Assembly: GCF_037977055.1 (NCBI RefSeq)
Contig: NZ_CP150274.1
Location: forward strand, 2,976,001 to 3,040,000
Direction: 5' to 3'
Length of the DNA stretch: 64,000 bases
DNA from: Paenibacillus sp. FSL K6-1096
Lineage (GTDB): Bacteria; Bacillota; Bacilli; Paenibacillales; Paenibacillaceae
A model generated the notes under the pieces. That model saw nothing but the letters and a program-made list of their open reading frames with translations. It was not told where the DNA came from and did no database searches. Position numbers and translations under genes: made by a program. Below, in pieces: positions 26,478 through 39,183 of the stretch (its first letter is position 1; each line of letters starts with the position of its first letter).

Positions 26478-28997
26478 TTACTTCGCATTCACCAATTGCC
26501 CGCGCGTAACGCCTAGCTGGTTGGTGGCCTTCAGGCTTTTCCAGACCTGGGTGCCGGAGATCTCTCCGCGCAGTGCACGGCTGTAGAGGCTGATGACCTC
26601 CGCCACCTGCTCCGGCGTCTCCTCCAGGAACTCTACACGGAAGGAGGATACTCCCAGCTCGCGGAAATGATTCAGGTACTCAGCACCGGACTGCTCCACG
26701 GCATTATAGACCGTATTGCGGCAGCCTTCATCCACACGGACGGGATGGGACATGCCGATGCGGTCCTGCAGGGAGGCGCGTTGCTCCTCGCATGGACGGC
26801 CGCAGTTCGTGTAATCTGTCCCTTCACTCATGAAGGTACAGTAGACGCAGTGCTCCGTATGGAACATCGGTAGATGCTGGTGGATGACCACCTCCATCCG
26901 GGAGGTGTCACTGTGACCGAGCAGATCGACCATCTGCTGGATGTTCAGGTCATATGACGGTGTCACCTTGTCGAGGCCGGCGTCCAGGAACAGGTTCACG
27001 GCCCGGTGGTTGGCGATATTCAGCGAGAAATCGCCGATCAGCCGGGGATGCGCAGCCTCCGGGTGCTCCTGCCGGTGACGCAGGTAATAATACAGCGCAC
27101 CGGTGTTGCGCACCAGCACAGCATCCGGCTGCAGCCGCAGGATGTTGGCGTGGTAGCCGTTCTCGTTCGGCATATGGATGCGCGGTGTGGCCAGCGCGAT
27201 GCTGGCCCCTGCAGCCCGTACAGCGTCTACCGCCGCCGGGAACTGCTTGATGAATTCGAAGTCGGCGTAGATGCTTGTGACGCCGGCTTCGAGCGCAGCC
27301 TGCACCTGCGGCAGGCTGCGGCACAGCGCGGTGAGCTCCGCTTCACCGCTGCCCGCTGCGGCGCCCCTGCGGGAGGCGCCGCCGTAGACCTCGACCTCCC
27401 GTTTCACGTACACGGGAGGCTTAGGGCGCTCGCCCGCAAGCAGCTCCACCGCCTGACGGCGGATGCTGTTCAGCTCGCGCATGGGCACAATCACGTCGCC
27501 TTGCAGATGCGACTCCAGCGCTTCCAACTGGAACAGGGTCCCGCCCAGGCGGCCGAATTGCTCTTCCAGCAGCGCGGTATCCATCGGACGCTTGAGCGCT
27601 GGCTCCAGCGCAAGCTCCGAGTCTACACGGACGGTCACGTTCTTCTGAACGTCCGTCCACCAGGTGGTCAGCTTCTCGCCGGCGCAGCCCTGTACTCTCA
27701 CATGAACCGGGAACACACGGTACGGCTTCTCCGTCTCATACGACTGGCGCAGCGCCTTGTCGAGCGCAGGATCGTTCGTCTTCCAGATGCGGTCGCCCAC
27801 ATGCAGACGGCGCAGGTCCACGTCACTGCGACCCGGCACGATGTCGATAATCCAGCCTTCACCGGCTTCGCCCTCCAGCTTGACACCCTTGCGGCGCAGG
27901 TCGTAGACGCGGCCACCCTCTTCCTTCTTCGTCGGATCTCCGGCGTCGAACACAATGCCGTCCCCGCGCTTCAACGGCGCATGAATACGGCAGACTACGC
28001 CGTCACGCAGGATCTGCTCTACGGTGCCCAGGTAGACCCCGCGGCTTTTCGGGAAGGTTCCGTCGACCAGCTTCTTATTATTCGTGCCTTCCAGGAACCC
28101 GTGAGTGAAGCCCCGCGAGAAGCTCTGCTGCAGCTCACGCCGGTCTTCCTTCGAGGTTGGCGTCCAGTTGCCATCGAAATATTTATCAATCGACTTCCGG
28201 TACTTACTCACTACGTTGGCTACGTACTCAGGGCTTTTTAGACGGCCTTCGATTTTGAAGGAGGTCACTCCCGCTTCGATCAGCTCCGGCATCAGGTCAA
28301 TGGCCGCCAGATCCTTCGGCGACAGCAGATAGGTCACATCCCCCATCGGCTTCACTTCGCCGTCGATCATGAGATCATACGGCAGACGGCAGGCTTGCGC
28401 GCACTCCCCACGGTTGGCCGAACGTCCGCCCCACATTTCCGAGGTCAGACACTGACCCGAATAGGAGACACACAGCGCACCATGCACGAACACCTCCATC
28501 GGCAGGCGGGCTTGCTCGCCAATCGTGCGGATTTGCTTCAGATTATTTTCCCGGCCGAGAACGACACGCTCCAGCCCCCACGGCTTCGTGAATTCCACTG
28601 CTTCCGGCGAAGTAATCGTCATCTGCGTCGAACCGTGAATCGGGAAGTCCGGCGAGATCTCGCGGATCAACTGCACCAGTCCCAGGTCCTGCACGATTAC
28701 GGCATCCACTCCCGCATCCACGCAGGCGTCAATCAGTTCCTTCGCCTCAGCCAATTCATTCTCAAACACCAGTATATTAAAGGTCAGGAACCCCTTCACG
28801 CCATAGCTGTGCAGAAAAGCCATAATTTCCGGCAGCTCGTCCATCCGGAAGTTGTTCGCTCTGGCCCGTGCATTGAACTTCTCCACGCCAAAAAAGACCG
28901 CATCCGCCCCGTTCGCCACCGCTGCACGCATGCAGTCCCAGTCTCCCGCCGGAGCCAGCAGCTCCACGTCTTCTCTGCGTATGTGTTGCTCTTTCAT
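26478..28997 (-). CDS. U32 peptidase-family protein with long C-terminal extension (RlhA/TrhP-like RNA hydroxylation factor)
   Basis: The 839-residue protein starts with the U32 domain: ELLAPAGDWDCMRAAVANGADAVFFG, FLTFNILV, FVHGALCVSYSGQCLTSE and RGECAQACRLPY with its conserved cysteines. Next comes SFKIEGRLKSPEYVA and a middle domain of the collagenase/DUF3656 type. The last third is another U32-like half that ends in TEHCVYCTFMSEGTDYTNCGRPC. Family members such as E. coli RlhA and TrhP act in prephenate-dependent hydroxylation of 23S rRNA or tRNA and are not proven peptidases. Cysteine clusters in both halves suggest an iron-sulfur site. The ATG at 28997 follows AGGAGGA. Confidence 0.85.
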   Translation of the reverse strand: MKEQHIRREDVELLAPAGDWDCMRAAVANGADAVFFGVEKFNARARANNFRMDELPEIMAFLHSYGVKGFLTFNILVFENELAEAKELIDACVDAGVDAVIVQDLGLVQLIREISPDFPIHGSTQMTITSPEAVEFTKPWGLERVVLGRENNLKQIRTIGEQARLPMEVFVHGALCVSYSGQCLTSEMWGGRSANRGECAQACRLPYDLMIDGEVKPMGDVTYLLSPKDLAAIDLMPELIEAGVTSFKIEGRLKSPEYVANVVSKYRKSIDKYFDGNWTPTSKEDRRELQQSFSRGFTHGFLEGTNNKKLVDGTFPKSRGVYLGTVEQILRDGVVCRIHAPLKRGDGIVFDAGDPTKKEEGGRVYDLRRKGVKLEGEAGEGWIIDIVPGRSDVDLRRLHVGDRIWKTNDPALDKALRQSYETEKPYRVFPVHVRVQGCAGEKLTTWWTDVQKNVTVRVDSELALEPALKRPMDTALLEEQFGRLGGTLFQLEALESHLQGDVIVPMRELNSIRRQAVELLAGERPKPPVYVKREVEVYGGASRRGAAAGSGEAELTALCRSLPQVQAALEAGVTSIYADFEFIKQFPAAVDAVRAAGASIALATPRIHMPNENGYHANILRLQPDAVLVRNTGALYYYLRHRQEHPEAAHPRLIGDFSLNIANHRAVNLFLDAGLDKVTPSYDLNIQQMVDLLGHSDTSRMEVVIHQHLPMFHTEHCVYCTFMSEGTDYTNCGRPCEEQRASLQDRIGMSHPVRVDEGCRNTVYNAVEQSGAEYLNHFRELGVSSFRVEFLEETPEQVAEVISLYSRALRGEISGTQVWKSLKATNQLGVTRGQLVNAK

Positions 28998-29104
28998 TTA
29001 TATCCTCCTAAAACCGCCTGACCGGCGGTGCTTGTCTTCGCTTTAACTTATCAATTGTATCAAATATCATAGCCATCTGCCAGCAAAATAGAAACACTTG
29101 GATT

Positions 29105-29133
29105 TTGTTTTCCGCTCCGGGTCATCGTAATAT
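29105..29133 (+). promoter_or_regulatory. Possible promoter of rfbA-rfbC
   Basis: TTGTTT (29105-29110) and TAATAT (29128-29133) are 17 bases apart and lie about 130 bases before rfbA. The rest of the 267-base gap shows nothing I can name. Confidence 0.35.
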
Positions 29134-29264
29134 AAGCGTATACCTTTGGTTTAATAGACAAATGTAGAATAACCAGCGTAGAATATGAATAGACAAGAAT
29201 AAATACGCAAAAGATCTCACGGTTCCCAAAATTTATATGCTGTAAAAGGAGAGTTGAAACAGGT

Positions 29265-30143
29265 ATGAAAGGCATAATTCTTGCGGGAGGAAGCGGCACC
29301 CGGTTATATCCTCTCACAATGGTGACCAGTAAGCAGCTGCTGCCGGTCTACGATAAGCCCATGATTTATTATCCTCTGTCCACACTAATGCTGGCAGGCA
29401 TTAAGGAGATTCTTATTATCTCTACCGCTGAAGACACACCACGTTTCGAAAATTTACTCGGCAACGGTTCACAGTTTGGAATCTCGCTGCAGTATATGGT
29501 TCAGCCAAGTCCGGACGGGTTGGCGCAAGCTTTTATTCTGGGGGAAGAATTCATCGGGGAAGACTCCGTAGCTATGGTGCTTGGAGATAATATATATTAC
29601 GGCAACGGCATGACCAAGATTCTGAAGCAGGCGGCAGCCAAAACAAGCGGAGCTACCGTGTTCGGCTATCATGTGCCTGATCCTGAACGTTTTGGCGTGG
29701 TTGAATTCGACGGAAACGGCAAGGTGCTTAGCGTCGAAGAGAAGCCGGAGCAGCCGAAATCCAATTACGCGATTACCGGCCTGTATTTCTATGATAACCG
29801 GGTGGTTTCCATGGCTAAGGAAGTCAAGCCGTCACACCGGGGCGAGCTTGAGATCACTTCGATTAACGAAGCCTATCTGAAGCTGGGCGAGCTGGATGTT
29901 GCCCTGCTGGGACGCGGGTTCACCTGGCTTGATACCGGAACCCACCAGAGTCTGGTCGATGCCACCAACTTCGTCAGAACGATTGAAGACCATCAGGGCA
30001 TCAAGATCTCTGCACCAGAAGAAATTGCTTATATCAACGGCTGGATCACTAAGGAACATCTCCTGGAATGCGGACATAAGCTGAGCAAGACCGGATACGG
30101 CCAATACTTAATCAAGGTTGCTACAGGTAAAATTCAATTCTAA
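29265..30143 (+). CDS. rfbA: Glucose-1-phosphate thymidylyltransferase RfbA (RmlA)
   Basis: RmlA makes dTDP-glucose, the common precursor of dTDP-rhamnose and of the 3-amino-3,6-dideoxy sugar. The 292-residue enzyme has [37 protein letters not shown] at its N-terminus (residues 2-38), then [41 protein letters not shown] and [13 protein letters not shown]. It forms an operon with rfbC 21 bases downstream. It lies about 20 kb from rfbB and rfbD and on the opposite strand, so the four-gene rml pathway is split in two. Confidence 0.95.
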   Translation: MKGIILAGGSGTRLYPLTMVTSKQLLPVYDKPMIYYPLSTLMLAGIKEILIISTAEDTPRFENLLGNGSQFGISLQYMVQPSPDGLAQAFILGEEFIGEDSVAMVLGDNIYYGNGMTKILKQAAAKTSGATVFGYHVPDPERFGVVEFDGNGKVLSVEEKPEQPKSNYAITGLYFYDNRVVSMAKEVKPSHRGELEITSINEAYLKLGELDVALLGRGFTWLDTGTHQSLVDATNFVRTIEDHQGIKISAPEEIAYINGWITKEHLLECGHKLSKTGYGQYLIKVATGKIQF

Positions 30144-30164
30144 ATCACAGAAAGAGTGGATACG

Positions 30165-30719
30165 ATGAAGTTTATCAAAACCCATCTGGAAGATGTTCTT
30201 GTGGTTGAACCTGCAGTCTTCGGGGATCACCGCGGCTGGTTCATGGAAACCTACAGCGAAGCTAAATTCCATGAACACAACCTGCGTTACCAGTTCGTCC
30301 AGGACAATCAATCCTATTCGGCGGTAAAAGGTACTCTGCGCGGGCTGCACTTCCAGCTAAACCCCAAGGCACAGACCAAGCTTGTACGCTGCACACGCGG
30401 ATCAATATTTGATGTGGCTGTCGATATTCGTGAGGGCAGTCCTTCTTACGGCAAGTGGTTTGGCATCGAGCTGAACGCCGAGAATAAAAAGCAGTTGCTT
30501 ATCCCTAAAGGGTTCGCTCACGGCTTCATGACACTTACGGAGGATGTCGAGGTGCAATACAAATGTGATGAGCTGTACGCCCCTGAGTGTGACGGCGGGA
30601 TTCTGTGGAATGACCCCGACATTGCCATTGAATGGCCGATCGACGTTGTCCCTGTACTGTCTGCCAAGGATGAACAAGCGCCGCTGCTTAAGGATGTCCG
30701 GCATAATTTCGTATATTAA
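30165..30719 (+). CDS. rfbC: dTDP-4-dehydrorhamnose 3,5-epimerase RfbC (RmlC)
   Basis: RmlC is a cupin epimerase that acts between RfbB and RfbD. The ~184-residue protein has VFGDHRGWFMETYSE, FVQDNQSYSAVKGTLRGLHFQLNP (with the catalytic His), VRCTRGSIFDVAVDIREGSPSYGKW and IPKGFAHGFMTL. The ATG at 30165 has AAAGAG eight bases upstream; a GTG nine bases earlier is in frame but less well placed. A strong terminator follows. Confidence 0.94.
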   Translation: MKFIKTHLEDVLVVEPAVFGDHRGWFMETYSEAKFHEHNLRYQFVQDNQSYSAVKGTLRGLHFQLNPKAQTKLVRCTRGSIFDVAVDIREGSPSYGKWFGIELNAENKKQLLIPKGFAHGFMTLTEDVEVQYKCDELYAPECDGGILWNDPDIAIEWPIDVVPVLSAKDEQAPLLKDVRHNFVY

Positions 30720-30737
30720 GTTGCCACTGGAAAAGCA

Positions 30738-30779
30738 AACAACGTCCCGGCTGATCAGCAGCCTGGGACGTTGTTTTTA
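30738..30779 (+). terminator. Rho-independent terminator of rfbA-rfbC
   Basis: AACAACGTCCC and GGGACGTTGTTTTT form a near-perfect stem with a short CAG-rich loop, 19 bases after rfbC. It may also serve the convergent stalk-domain gene. Confidence 0.88.
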
Positions 30780-30792
30780 CATGTAGAGAATC

Positions 30793-32739
30793 CTACTCCC
30801 CCACCCATCCAAACGACCCCAGCACCCGCTCCAGCACCGCCTGCTGCGCAGGGGTGGCATTGGCCGCATTCATGGTAACTGTGAGCGTGTAGGTCACTTC
30901 GTTTTTGCTGAATACGATGATCCGGGTATTCATAGAGATGCCGCTCTTGATCTGCTGCACCGTTAGCTCTGTGGCCGGGACACCGGCGAAGGTCGTTTCT
31001 TGGTTGCTTGTGATCAGCGGACGGGCAGGGTCTTGCTTGGTGTTGAGGTAATAGCTCTGCACCTGGCTGACTGTGTACTCGGGCGTAATGTCCGGGCTGG
31101 AAGAGATCTGGAAGCGGCCGCCGGTGAAGCGGTAATCCGCGCTCTGGCCGTCGGCAAGCTCCTGCTGGACGGTCCATAGCTGCGGGATAGCGATGCTGTA
31201 GCCGTAGGCCTTGTAGGTTCTCGTAACCGACTTCTGGTTCAGCAGAGAATATTCTTCCGTCGCCAGGCGTCCGAAGTTATTTTTCGTCTGGGCAAAATCA
31301 ATATCAATCGACTTCAACACCTCGGCGAACTGTGCCTGGACACCGGTCTCTCCGGGCGCGGCAACATATTCAAAATAATAGCGGTATCCGTTCTTCAGCA
31401 GCAGCACCTGATATTCCGTACTCCAACCGTTCCCCGGGTTCAGTCCGATCTCGTTAATGACTGCCGGCTCCCCGGAGACCTTATCCGTTCTGCTATCCTT
31501 CAGACTGTACGCCTCAGGCACATAGGTATCACGCAGCAGCGACTGCAGCTCCTGGTTCCAGCTTGCCAGCGTGGAGCCCCGAGGGGCTGAGGTTACTTTA
31601 GCACGCAGATAACTCCCCTGTTTGTCCGTATAATAGAGCTGCTGATCATCTGCACTCCAGGCCGCAGGGACCTTCAGGGCAATGCCGTAGTCGTCATTGT
31701 AGCCATCGCGCAGCCCGCCACGAACGGAAGTGAGGTCGCGGAGACTGCGGTCCCCCGTGTCAAAAACAGGCTGAAAGGAGTTCAGCAGCGCTGCATATTT
31801 TGCCAGATCCTTATAGTTCGCCGCATTATCATCCGTCAGATAGACCTCATACAACCTGCCGTCCGCAAAATACTGCCTGCCCTCCCACAGCGCCCCGCTC
31901 GAATCCTTGCTGACAATCCGGGCGTAAGGAGTCTTGGCTCCCGGCACAGCCTCCCGGTCCAGCACCGTCTCCCCGCCTTCCTCCGAAGAGCGGACCAGAT
32001 GCTCCAGCAGCCCCTCAGCATCTAGCGGAGTTGCAAACGGTGAAGCGTGGACCTCCAGATAATACCCTTTCTCTGCACTCGTAAAAGTAGCCACACTCTC
32101 ATCCCCGCCGTTGTCTCCGGCCACCAGCCCGGCGGGATAGTTCATGCTCCACTGGAGATAACTGTTGCCGATCCGGGTTTTGCCCGCATCACTGTCGATG
32201 CCGCCCTGCCCGGCTGCACTTGTCTCCGTCACCGAAGGTGCCAGCGTTACCCGCAGTCCGCCGCCTGACTCCGGCATAATCCGCGCACCCAGTACCCCGG
32301 ACACAAACCGCAGCGGCACCATCAGCACGCCGGATACCATGCGCGGAGGCGCAGCGAGCTTGATTTTGACGCCATCCTTCCAGGCTGTCGTGCTGCCGAT
32401 TGTCATCGCTCCCGTATGCGGACCATAGTTAATTTTAACAACATCACTGGCTTCCAGGGAGACGGTGCTGCCGAAGGCTTTTTTGAAAATCCCCAGTGGT
32501 ACCATCACTGTCCCATTCTCTGTAAAAGGCTTCGGAATGACCACCGGCTTCCCGTTGATCACCGCTGTCGTGCTGCCAACCTGTATCTTCAGCTCCAGCA
32601 GAGCCTGTTCTGCCGCATAGGCACTTCCCACCGGAAGCAGGGTCAACAGCAGCAATATAGCCAAAAAGATAAAGACTCCACACCGCCGCAAGGGTCTCAA
32701 CCCCGCCAATACTGTGCCCTTATTCTTTCGTCTGGTCAT
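30793..32739 (-). CDS. Secreted protein with copper-amine-oxidase-like (stalk) domain
   Basis: The ~648-residue protein has a basic start, a hydrophobic helix (VFIFLAILLLLTLLPVGSAYA) and an A-x-A-type cleavage region, so it is exported. The next ~130 residues form the stalk domain common in Paenibacillus exoproteins (AVINGKPVVIPKPFTENGTVMVPL, VLMVPLRFVSGVLGARI). Two similar later segments (about residues 180-340 and 350-490) and a final PsbP/DUF1795-like portion may be repeated beta-domains. The ATG at 32739 has GGAGGGGG upstream and lies inside the end of the protease gene, so the two are coupled. A role in handling or sensing envelope substrates with the protease is an inference. Confidence 0.75.
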   Translation of the reverse strand: MTRRKNKGTVLAGLRPLRRCGVFIFLAILLLLTLLPVGSAYAAEQALLELKIQVGSTTAVINGKPVVIPKPFTENGTVMVPLGIFKKAFGSTVSLEASDVVKINYGPHTGAMTIGSTTAWKDGVKIKLAAPPRMVSGVLMVPLRFVSGVLGARIMPESGGGLRVTLAPSVTETSAAGQGGIDSDAGKTRIGNSYLQWSMNYPAGLVAGDNGGDESVATFTSAEKGYYLEVHASPFATPLDAEGLLEHLVRSSEEGGETVLDREAVPGAKTPYARIVSKDSSGALWEGRQYFADGRLYEVYLTDDNAANYKDLAKYAALLNSFQPVFDTGDRSLRDLTSVRGGLRDGYNDDYGIALKVPAAWSADDQQLYYTDKQGSYLRAKVTSAPRGSTLASWNQELQSLLRDTYVPEAYSLKDSRTDKVSGEPAVINEIGLNPGNGWSTEYQVLLLKNGYRYYFEYVAAPGETGVQAQFAEVLKSIDIDFAQTKNNFGRLATEEYSLLNQKSVTRTYKAYGYSIAIPQLWTVQQELADGQSADYRFTGGRFQISSSPDITPEYTVSQVQSYYLNTKQDPARPLITSNQETTFAGVPATELTVQQIKSGISMNTRIIVFSKNEVTYTLTVTMNAANATPAQQAVLERVLGSFGWVGE

Positions 32740-33802
32740 CTGTATCCCCCTCCGTTCCCGCAGCACTAATCAGAGGATCGCCCTGGCCGAGGACCAGGCT
32801 TCTGACCACAATATCGCCGTCACTTTGCATAAGCAGCTTGACTACCGCCCCGGGCTTGTACCGCTTGAATAGCTCATTTACATCCACTAGCGCAGTGACT
32901 CTGTGTCCGTCTATGGCATACAGCGCATCTCCCGCAGCTATCCCTGCCTTTTTCGCCCCTGCGGTAAGTACCTTGGTAACGGTCAGTGGCTCCTGCCCAG
33001 GCAGCCCGACAATCGCGGGCCAGCTCTCCTCCAGCTCTACTCCGAGACTCGGGCGCCGGACCTCTCCGTACGCAAGCAACTGGTTCATAATGTACTTCAC
33101 CGTCTCTGCGGGTATCGAGAAGCCCATATTCTCCACGCCCACCGCAGCGAACTTCAGACTATTGATTCCCAGCACCTCACCCTTCATGCTGACCAGCGGC
33201 CCGCCGCTGTTGCCGGGATTGATCGCCGTGTCACTCTGGATCAGCCGGTACGCCGCCTCCACCGAACGGTTGAGACCGCTGATTACCCCCACTGTCGCTG
33301 AATTCCTTAGCGAAAAAGAAATCGGCGTCCCAATCGCGATCACCTTCTCCCCCACCTGAAGATCCGCTGCGCTGCGCGCGAAGGTTACGGGCTTCAGCGA
33401 TTTGGCTTTGATGCGGACCAGCGCAAGATCGCTGAACTCATCCATGTATGTATCCGTGATGTTATAGCTTGTCCCGTCCGAGGTGACCACGACCGCATTT
33501 GTGAGCCCGGCCATCACATGGGCATTGGTCATAATCCACCCGTCCGCTCTGACGATAATACCGGAGCCATGCGTCAGATTGTAGCGGTCATCCGGCCCAT
33601 CTGCTGCTCCGCCCGCTTTGCCGATAATGCCGACCACGGACGGCGAGACTGTGCGGATAATCTGCGGAACCGGGTCCGTAGTCACTTTGGCAGCCGCTGC
33701 CTGCACCACACCTGACGTACTTGCACCTCCTGACCCTAACAACATTAGCATACACAGCAGCATAATTCTGGCCCGGGCAGCTCCTTTTCTCCTCATCTCC
33801 AT
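32720..33802 (-). CDS. Secreted HtrA/DegP-like serine protease with PDZ domain
   Basis: This 360-residue S1C protease has a signal peptide (cleavage probably after GVVQAAAA). Its catalytic triad is His in MTNAHVM, Asp in FSDLALVRI and Ser in GNSGGPLV, and a C-terminal PDZ domain covers about residues 245-340. Standard HtrA proteins of Bacilli carry an N-terminal membrane anchor and cytoplasmic tail; here a cleavable signal is more likely. The start at 33802 follows AAGGGG by seven bases. The last 20 bases overlap the stalk-domain gene, so both are made from one message. Confidence 0.88.
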   Translation of the reverse strand: MEMRRKGAARARIMLLCMLMLLGSGGASTSGVVQAAAAKVTTDPVPQIIRTVSPSVVGIIGKAGGAADGPDDRYNLTHGSGIIVRADGWIMTNAHVMAGLTNAVVVTSDGTSYNITDTYMDEFSDLALVRIKAKSLKPVTFARSAADLQVGEKVIAIGTPISFSLRNSATVGVISGLNRSVEAAYRLIQSDTAINPGNSGGPLVSMKGEVLGINSLKFAAVGVENMGFSIPAETVKYIMNQLLAYGEVRRPSLGVELEESWPAIVGLPGQEPLTVTKVLTAGAKKAGIAAGDALYAIDGHRVTALVDVNELFKRYKPGAVVKLLMQSDGDIVVRSLVLGQGDPLISAAGTEGDTDDQTKE

Positions 33803-33834
33803 CGCCCTTCCCCTTCTTCCTGCACATAATCTTC

Positions 33835-33882
33835 AAAAAAAGACGCCTTTAGGATCGCCAGCGGCGGGTAAAGGTGTCTTTA
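33835..33882 (-). terminator. Terminator after the small membrane protein gene
   Basis: On the minus strand AAAGACACCTTTA and TAAAGGCGTCTTTTTTT form a 12-13 bp stem with a T-run, 34 bases after the stop of the small gene and just upstream of the protease start. Confidence 0.8.
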
Positions 33883-33915
33883 AGATGAGCTTGCATCTGA
33901 GGTTGTGTGTCTTGC

Positions 33916-34125
33916 TTAGCTGAACCAGTTCATAATCATTGCATAATCGGAGACTACAAAAACCAGCAGGCTTACCACTCCGAAGCCAATCGCAAATTTG
34001 TTCTTCTGCGGCGCTCTCAGCAGCCGGACCACGCCGACCAGGATCAGGATCGTGAATAGAATCATAAACACATCGAAGGTATGAAATTTAGACGGTTCTG
34101 ACGCGGCAGCTTCTGCAAGCAGCAT
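33916..34125 (-). CDS. Small two-helix membrane protein
   Basis: I read a 69-residue protein beginning at the ATG at 34125, seven bases after GGGAGG; ATGs at 34131 and 34176 are in frame but badly spaced. It has two membrane helices (FDVFMILFTILILVGVVRLL and FGVVSLLVFVVSDYAMIM) joined by a basic loop (RAPQKNK). Size and pattern recall the DUF2759-type small proteins of Bacilli, but I am not sure. It has its own promoter-like sequence and terminator and so is a monocistronic unit. Confidence 0.65.
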   Translation of the reverse strand: MLLAEAAASEPSKFHTFDVFMILFTILILVGVVRLLRAPQKNKFAIGFGVVSLLVFVVSDYAMIMNWFS

Positions 34126-34181
34126 GGCCATCCCTCCCAGAAAGTGTTGTCGAGCAGGTCCTCTACTCCATATCACCTTCT

Positions 34182-34210
34182 ATGTTATCGTTACCATTTC
34201 CGTCACGCAA
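34182..34210 (-). promoter_or_regulatory. Possible promoter of the small membrane protein gene
   Basis: On the minus strand TTGCGT (34205-34210) and TAACAT (34182-34187) are 17 bases apart, about 57 bases before the start codon. Confidence 0.4.
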
Positions 34211-34295
34211 TAGAAATGTTCGAAAAACGGGCCATTTGTCACAAAAAAGTTTTCTTGACGCTTAAAACAGGCTTTCCTTAGAGATATTTATCATT

Positions 34296-34415
34296 GACGT
34301 CCACTGTTTTGTACAGTTGTCAAGGAGCCGGATCAACACTAAACCTGCTTATTGAAGCTTACTGCGGACATGCTCCAGTTATGCCTATATGGATTTAGTG
34401 GACTTAGTGGACGTC
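34296..34415. repeat. Perfect 10-bp inverted repeat flanking a gene-free stretch
   Basis: GACGTCCACT at 34296-34305 is matched by AGTGGACGTC at 34406-34415, with about 100 bases between. The right arm overlaps a tandem TTAGTGGAC TTAGTGGAC (34395-34412). The ~299-base gap between the small membrane protein and gmd otherwise shows no gene. Confidence 0.55.
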
Positions 34416-34424
34416 CTTCTCCGC

Positions 34425-35450
<1,026 letters not shown>

Positions 35451-35539
35451 TCATACCTATTAGCAGTGCCTGCATAATATGTCTAAGCGCTTCCTTGTTC
35501 CATAACAAATGATCATTTAGAAAGCACGGTGATCCCCGC

Positions 35540-35779
35540 TTGAAATACATCGAATTCGGAATCGGAAACAGATGGCTGGTGCGGACGGAAATTGAACAGC
35601 CGAATGGTACAGAAGTGGAGGTAAAGGGAGTGATATGCCCCGTTAAATTCCGCTCCTTGTATGTAAGAGTCTGGCTCAGAAAGACAGTGTGGATTATGGA
35701 TTCGCAGGACGGCTTCAAGAAAACGCTAAAACCGGCCAGCAGATTCAAAATTATTCTAGGCATCCGCAGTGAGCTGTAG
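35540..35779 (+). CDS. Small DUF3977-like protein
   Basis: The 79-residue protein reads KYIEFGIGNRWLVRTEIEQ and ends KKTLKPASRFKIILGIRSEL. The pattern G-x-GNRW-x-VRTE with a second half V-x-VR-x-W...FIxDS-x-x-GFK is what I remember of the DUF3977 family of Bacilli, whose function is unknown. The start is a TTG, and a GGTGAT lies just upstream. It lies between gmd and a hairpin repeat array. Confidence 0.6.
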   Translation: MKYIEFGIGNRWLVRTEIEQPNGTEVEVKGVICPVKFRSLYVRVWLRKTVWIMDSQDGFKKTLKPASRFKIILGIRSEL

Positions 35780-35817
35780 GACGATTATTCTATAGCTTAT
35801 GAAACTTCGCGACCTCC

Positions 35818-36105
35818 GACTGTATTCGATTCTCCGCATACATCCGGCCTGTTCACCCCCGCCTGGCGTAATGTATTCGGTTTTTCACATACATTTGGCC
35901 TGCTCACACCCGCCTGGGGTAATGTATTCGGTTTTTCGCATACATTTGGCCTATTCACCCCCGCCTGGCGTAATGTATTCGGTTTTCCGCATACATTTAA
36001 CCTGCTCACTCCTGCCTGGGGTAATGTATTCGATTTTTCGCATACATTGGGCCCACGGCCCTCGCGGCCTCCCATTGTATTCGATTTTCCGCATACATTT
36101 GGCCC
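35818..36105. repeat. Tandem array of six 51-bp hairpin repeats (family A)
   Basis: The core TGTATT starts at 35821, 35872, 35923, 35974, 36025 and 36076, giving exactly 51 bases each time. Each unit carries arms AATGTATTCG and CGCATACATT around a five- to six-base T-rich loop, which can fold into a hairpin, then TTGGCC and a less conserved GC-rich linker. Arm changes are partly compensated or confined to single positions. Because 51 is a multiple of three, long reading frames cross the array on both strands (35797-36168 minus, 35799-36125 plus), but they are artefacts of periodicity. The 413-base gap between the DUF3977-like gene and uvrA holds nothing else. Confidence 0.9.
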
Positions 36106-36192
36106 ACTGCAGACGAAAGTCATAATTCCTTTAACAAAAATACCCCCAAGCTCCGTCCGGACGGGCATGGGGGTATACTTCTTTCACTTTGT

Positions 36193-39069
<2,877 letters not shown>

Positions 39070-39130
39070 GCGGTACCTCTCCTTTGCGTGAACCAATTAG
39101 AATGCCTGACACTGCTATCTATCTTCAAAA

Positions 39131-39156
39131 GGAACGGCCTGACGAAGCACCGTTCC
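39131..39156 (-). terminator. Weak hairpin between uvrB and uvrA
   Basis: GGAACGG and CCGTTCC form a seven-base stem followed on the minus strand by TTTT. It could attenuate transcription into uvrA or act only as a message stabiliser. Confidence 0.35.
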
Positions 39157-39183
39157 ATGAATCGTTACCTTTCCCGTTCAAAA

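Noticed and set aside
29060..29317. An 85-residue minus-strand frame in the rfbA upstream region
   Set aside because: It overlaps the start of rfbA, has no ribosome site and looks like random intergenic sequence.
35818..36105. CRISPR array
   Set aside because: Repeats are imperfect, the linkers between hairpins are repeated rather than unique, and no cas genes are near.
35797..36168. A 123-residue reading frame with 17-residue repeats of the NVCEKPNTLPQAGV type, and a 108-residue frame on the other strand
   Set aside because: Both follow from a 51-bp (17-codon) DNA repeat with a conserved hairpin; no ribosome site or promoter fits, and the DNA palindrome rather than the peptide is conserved between loci.
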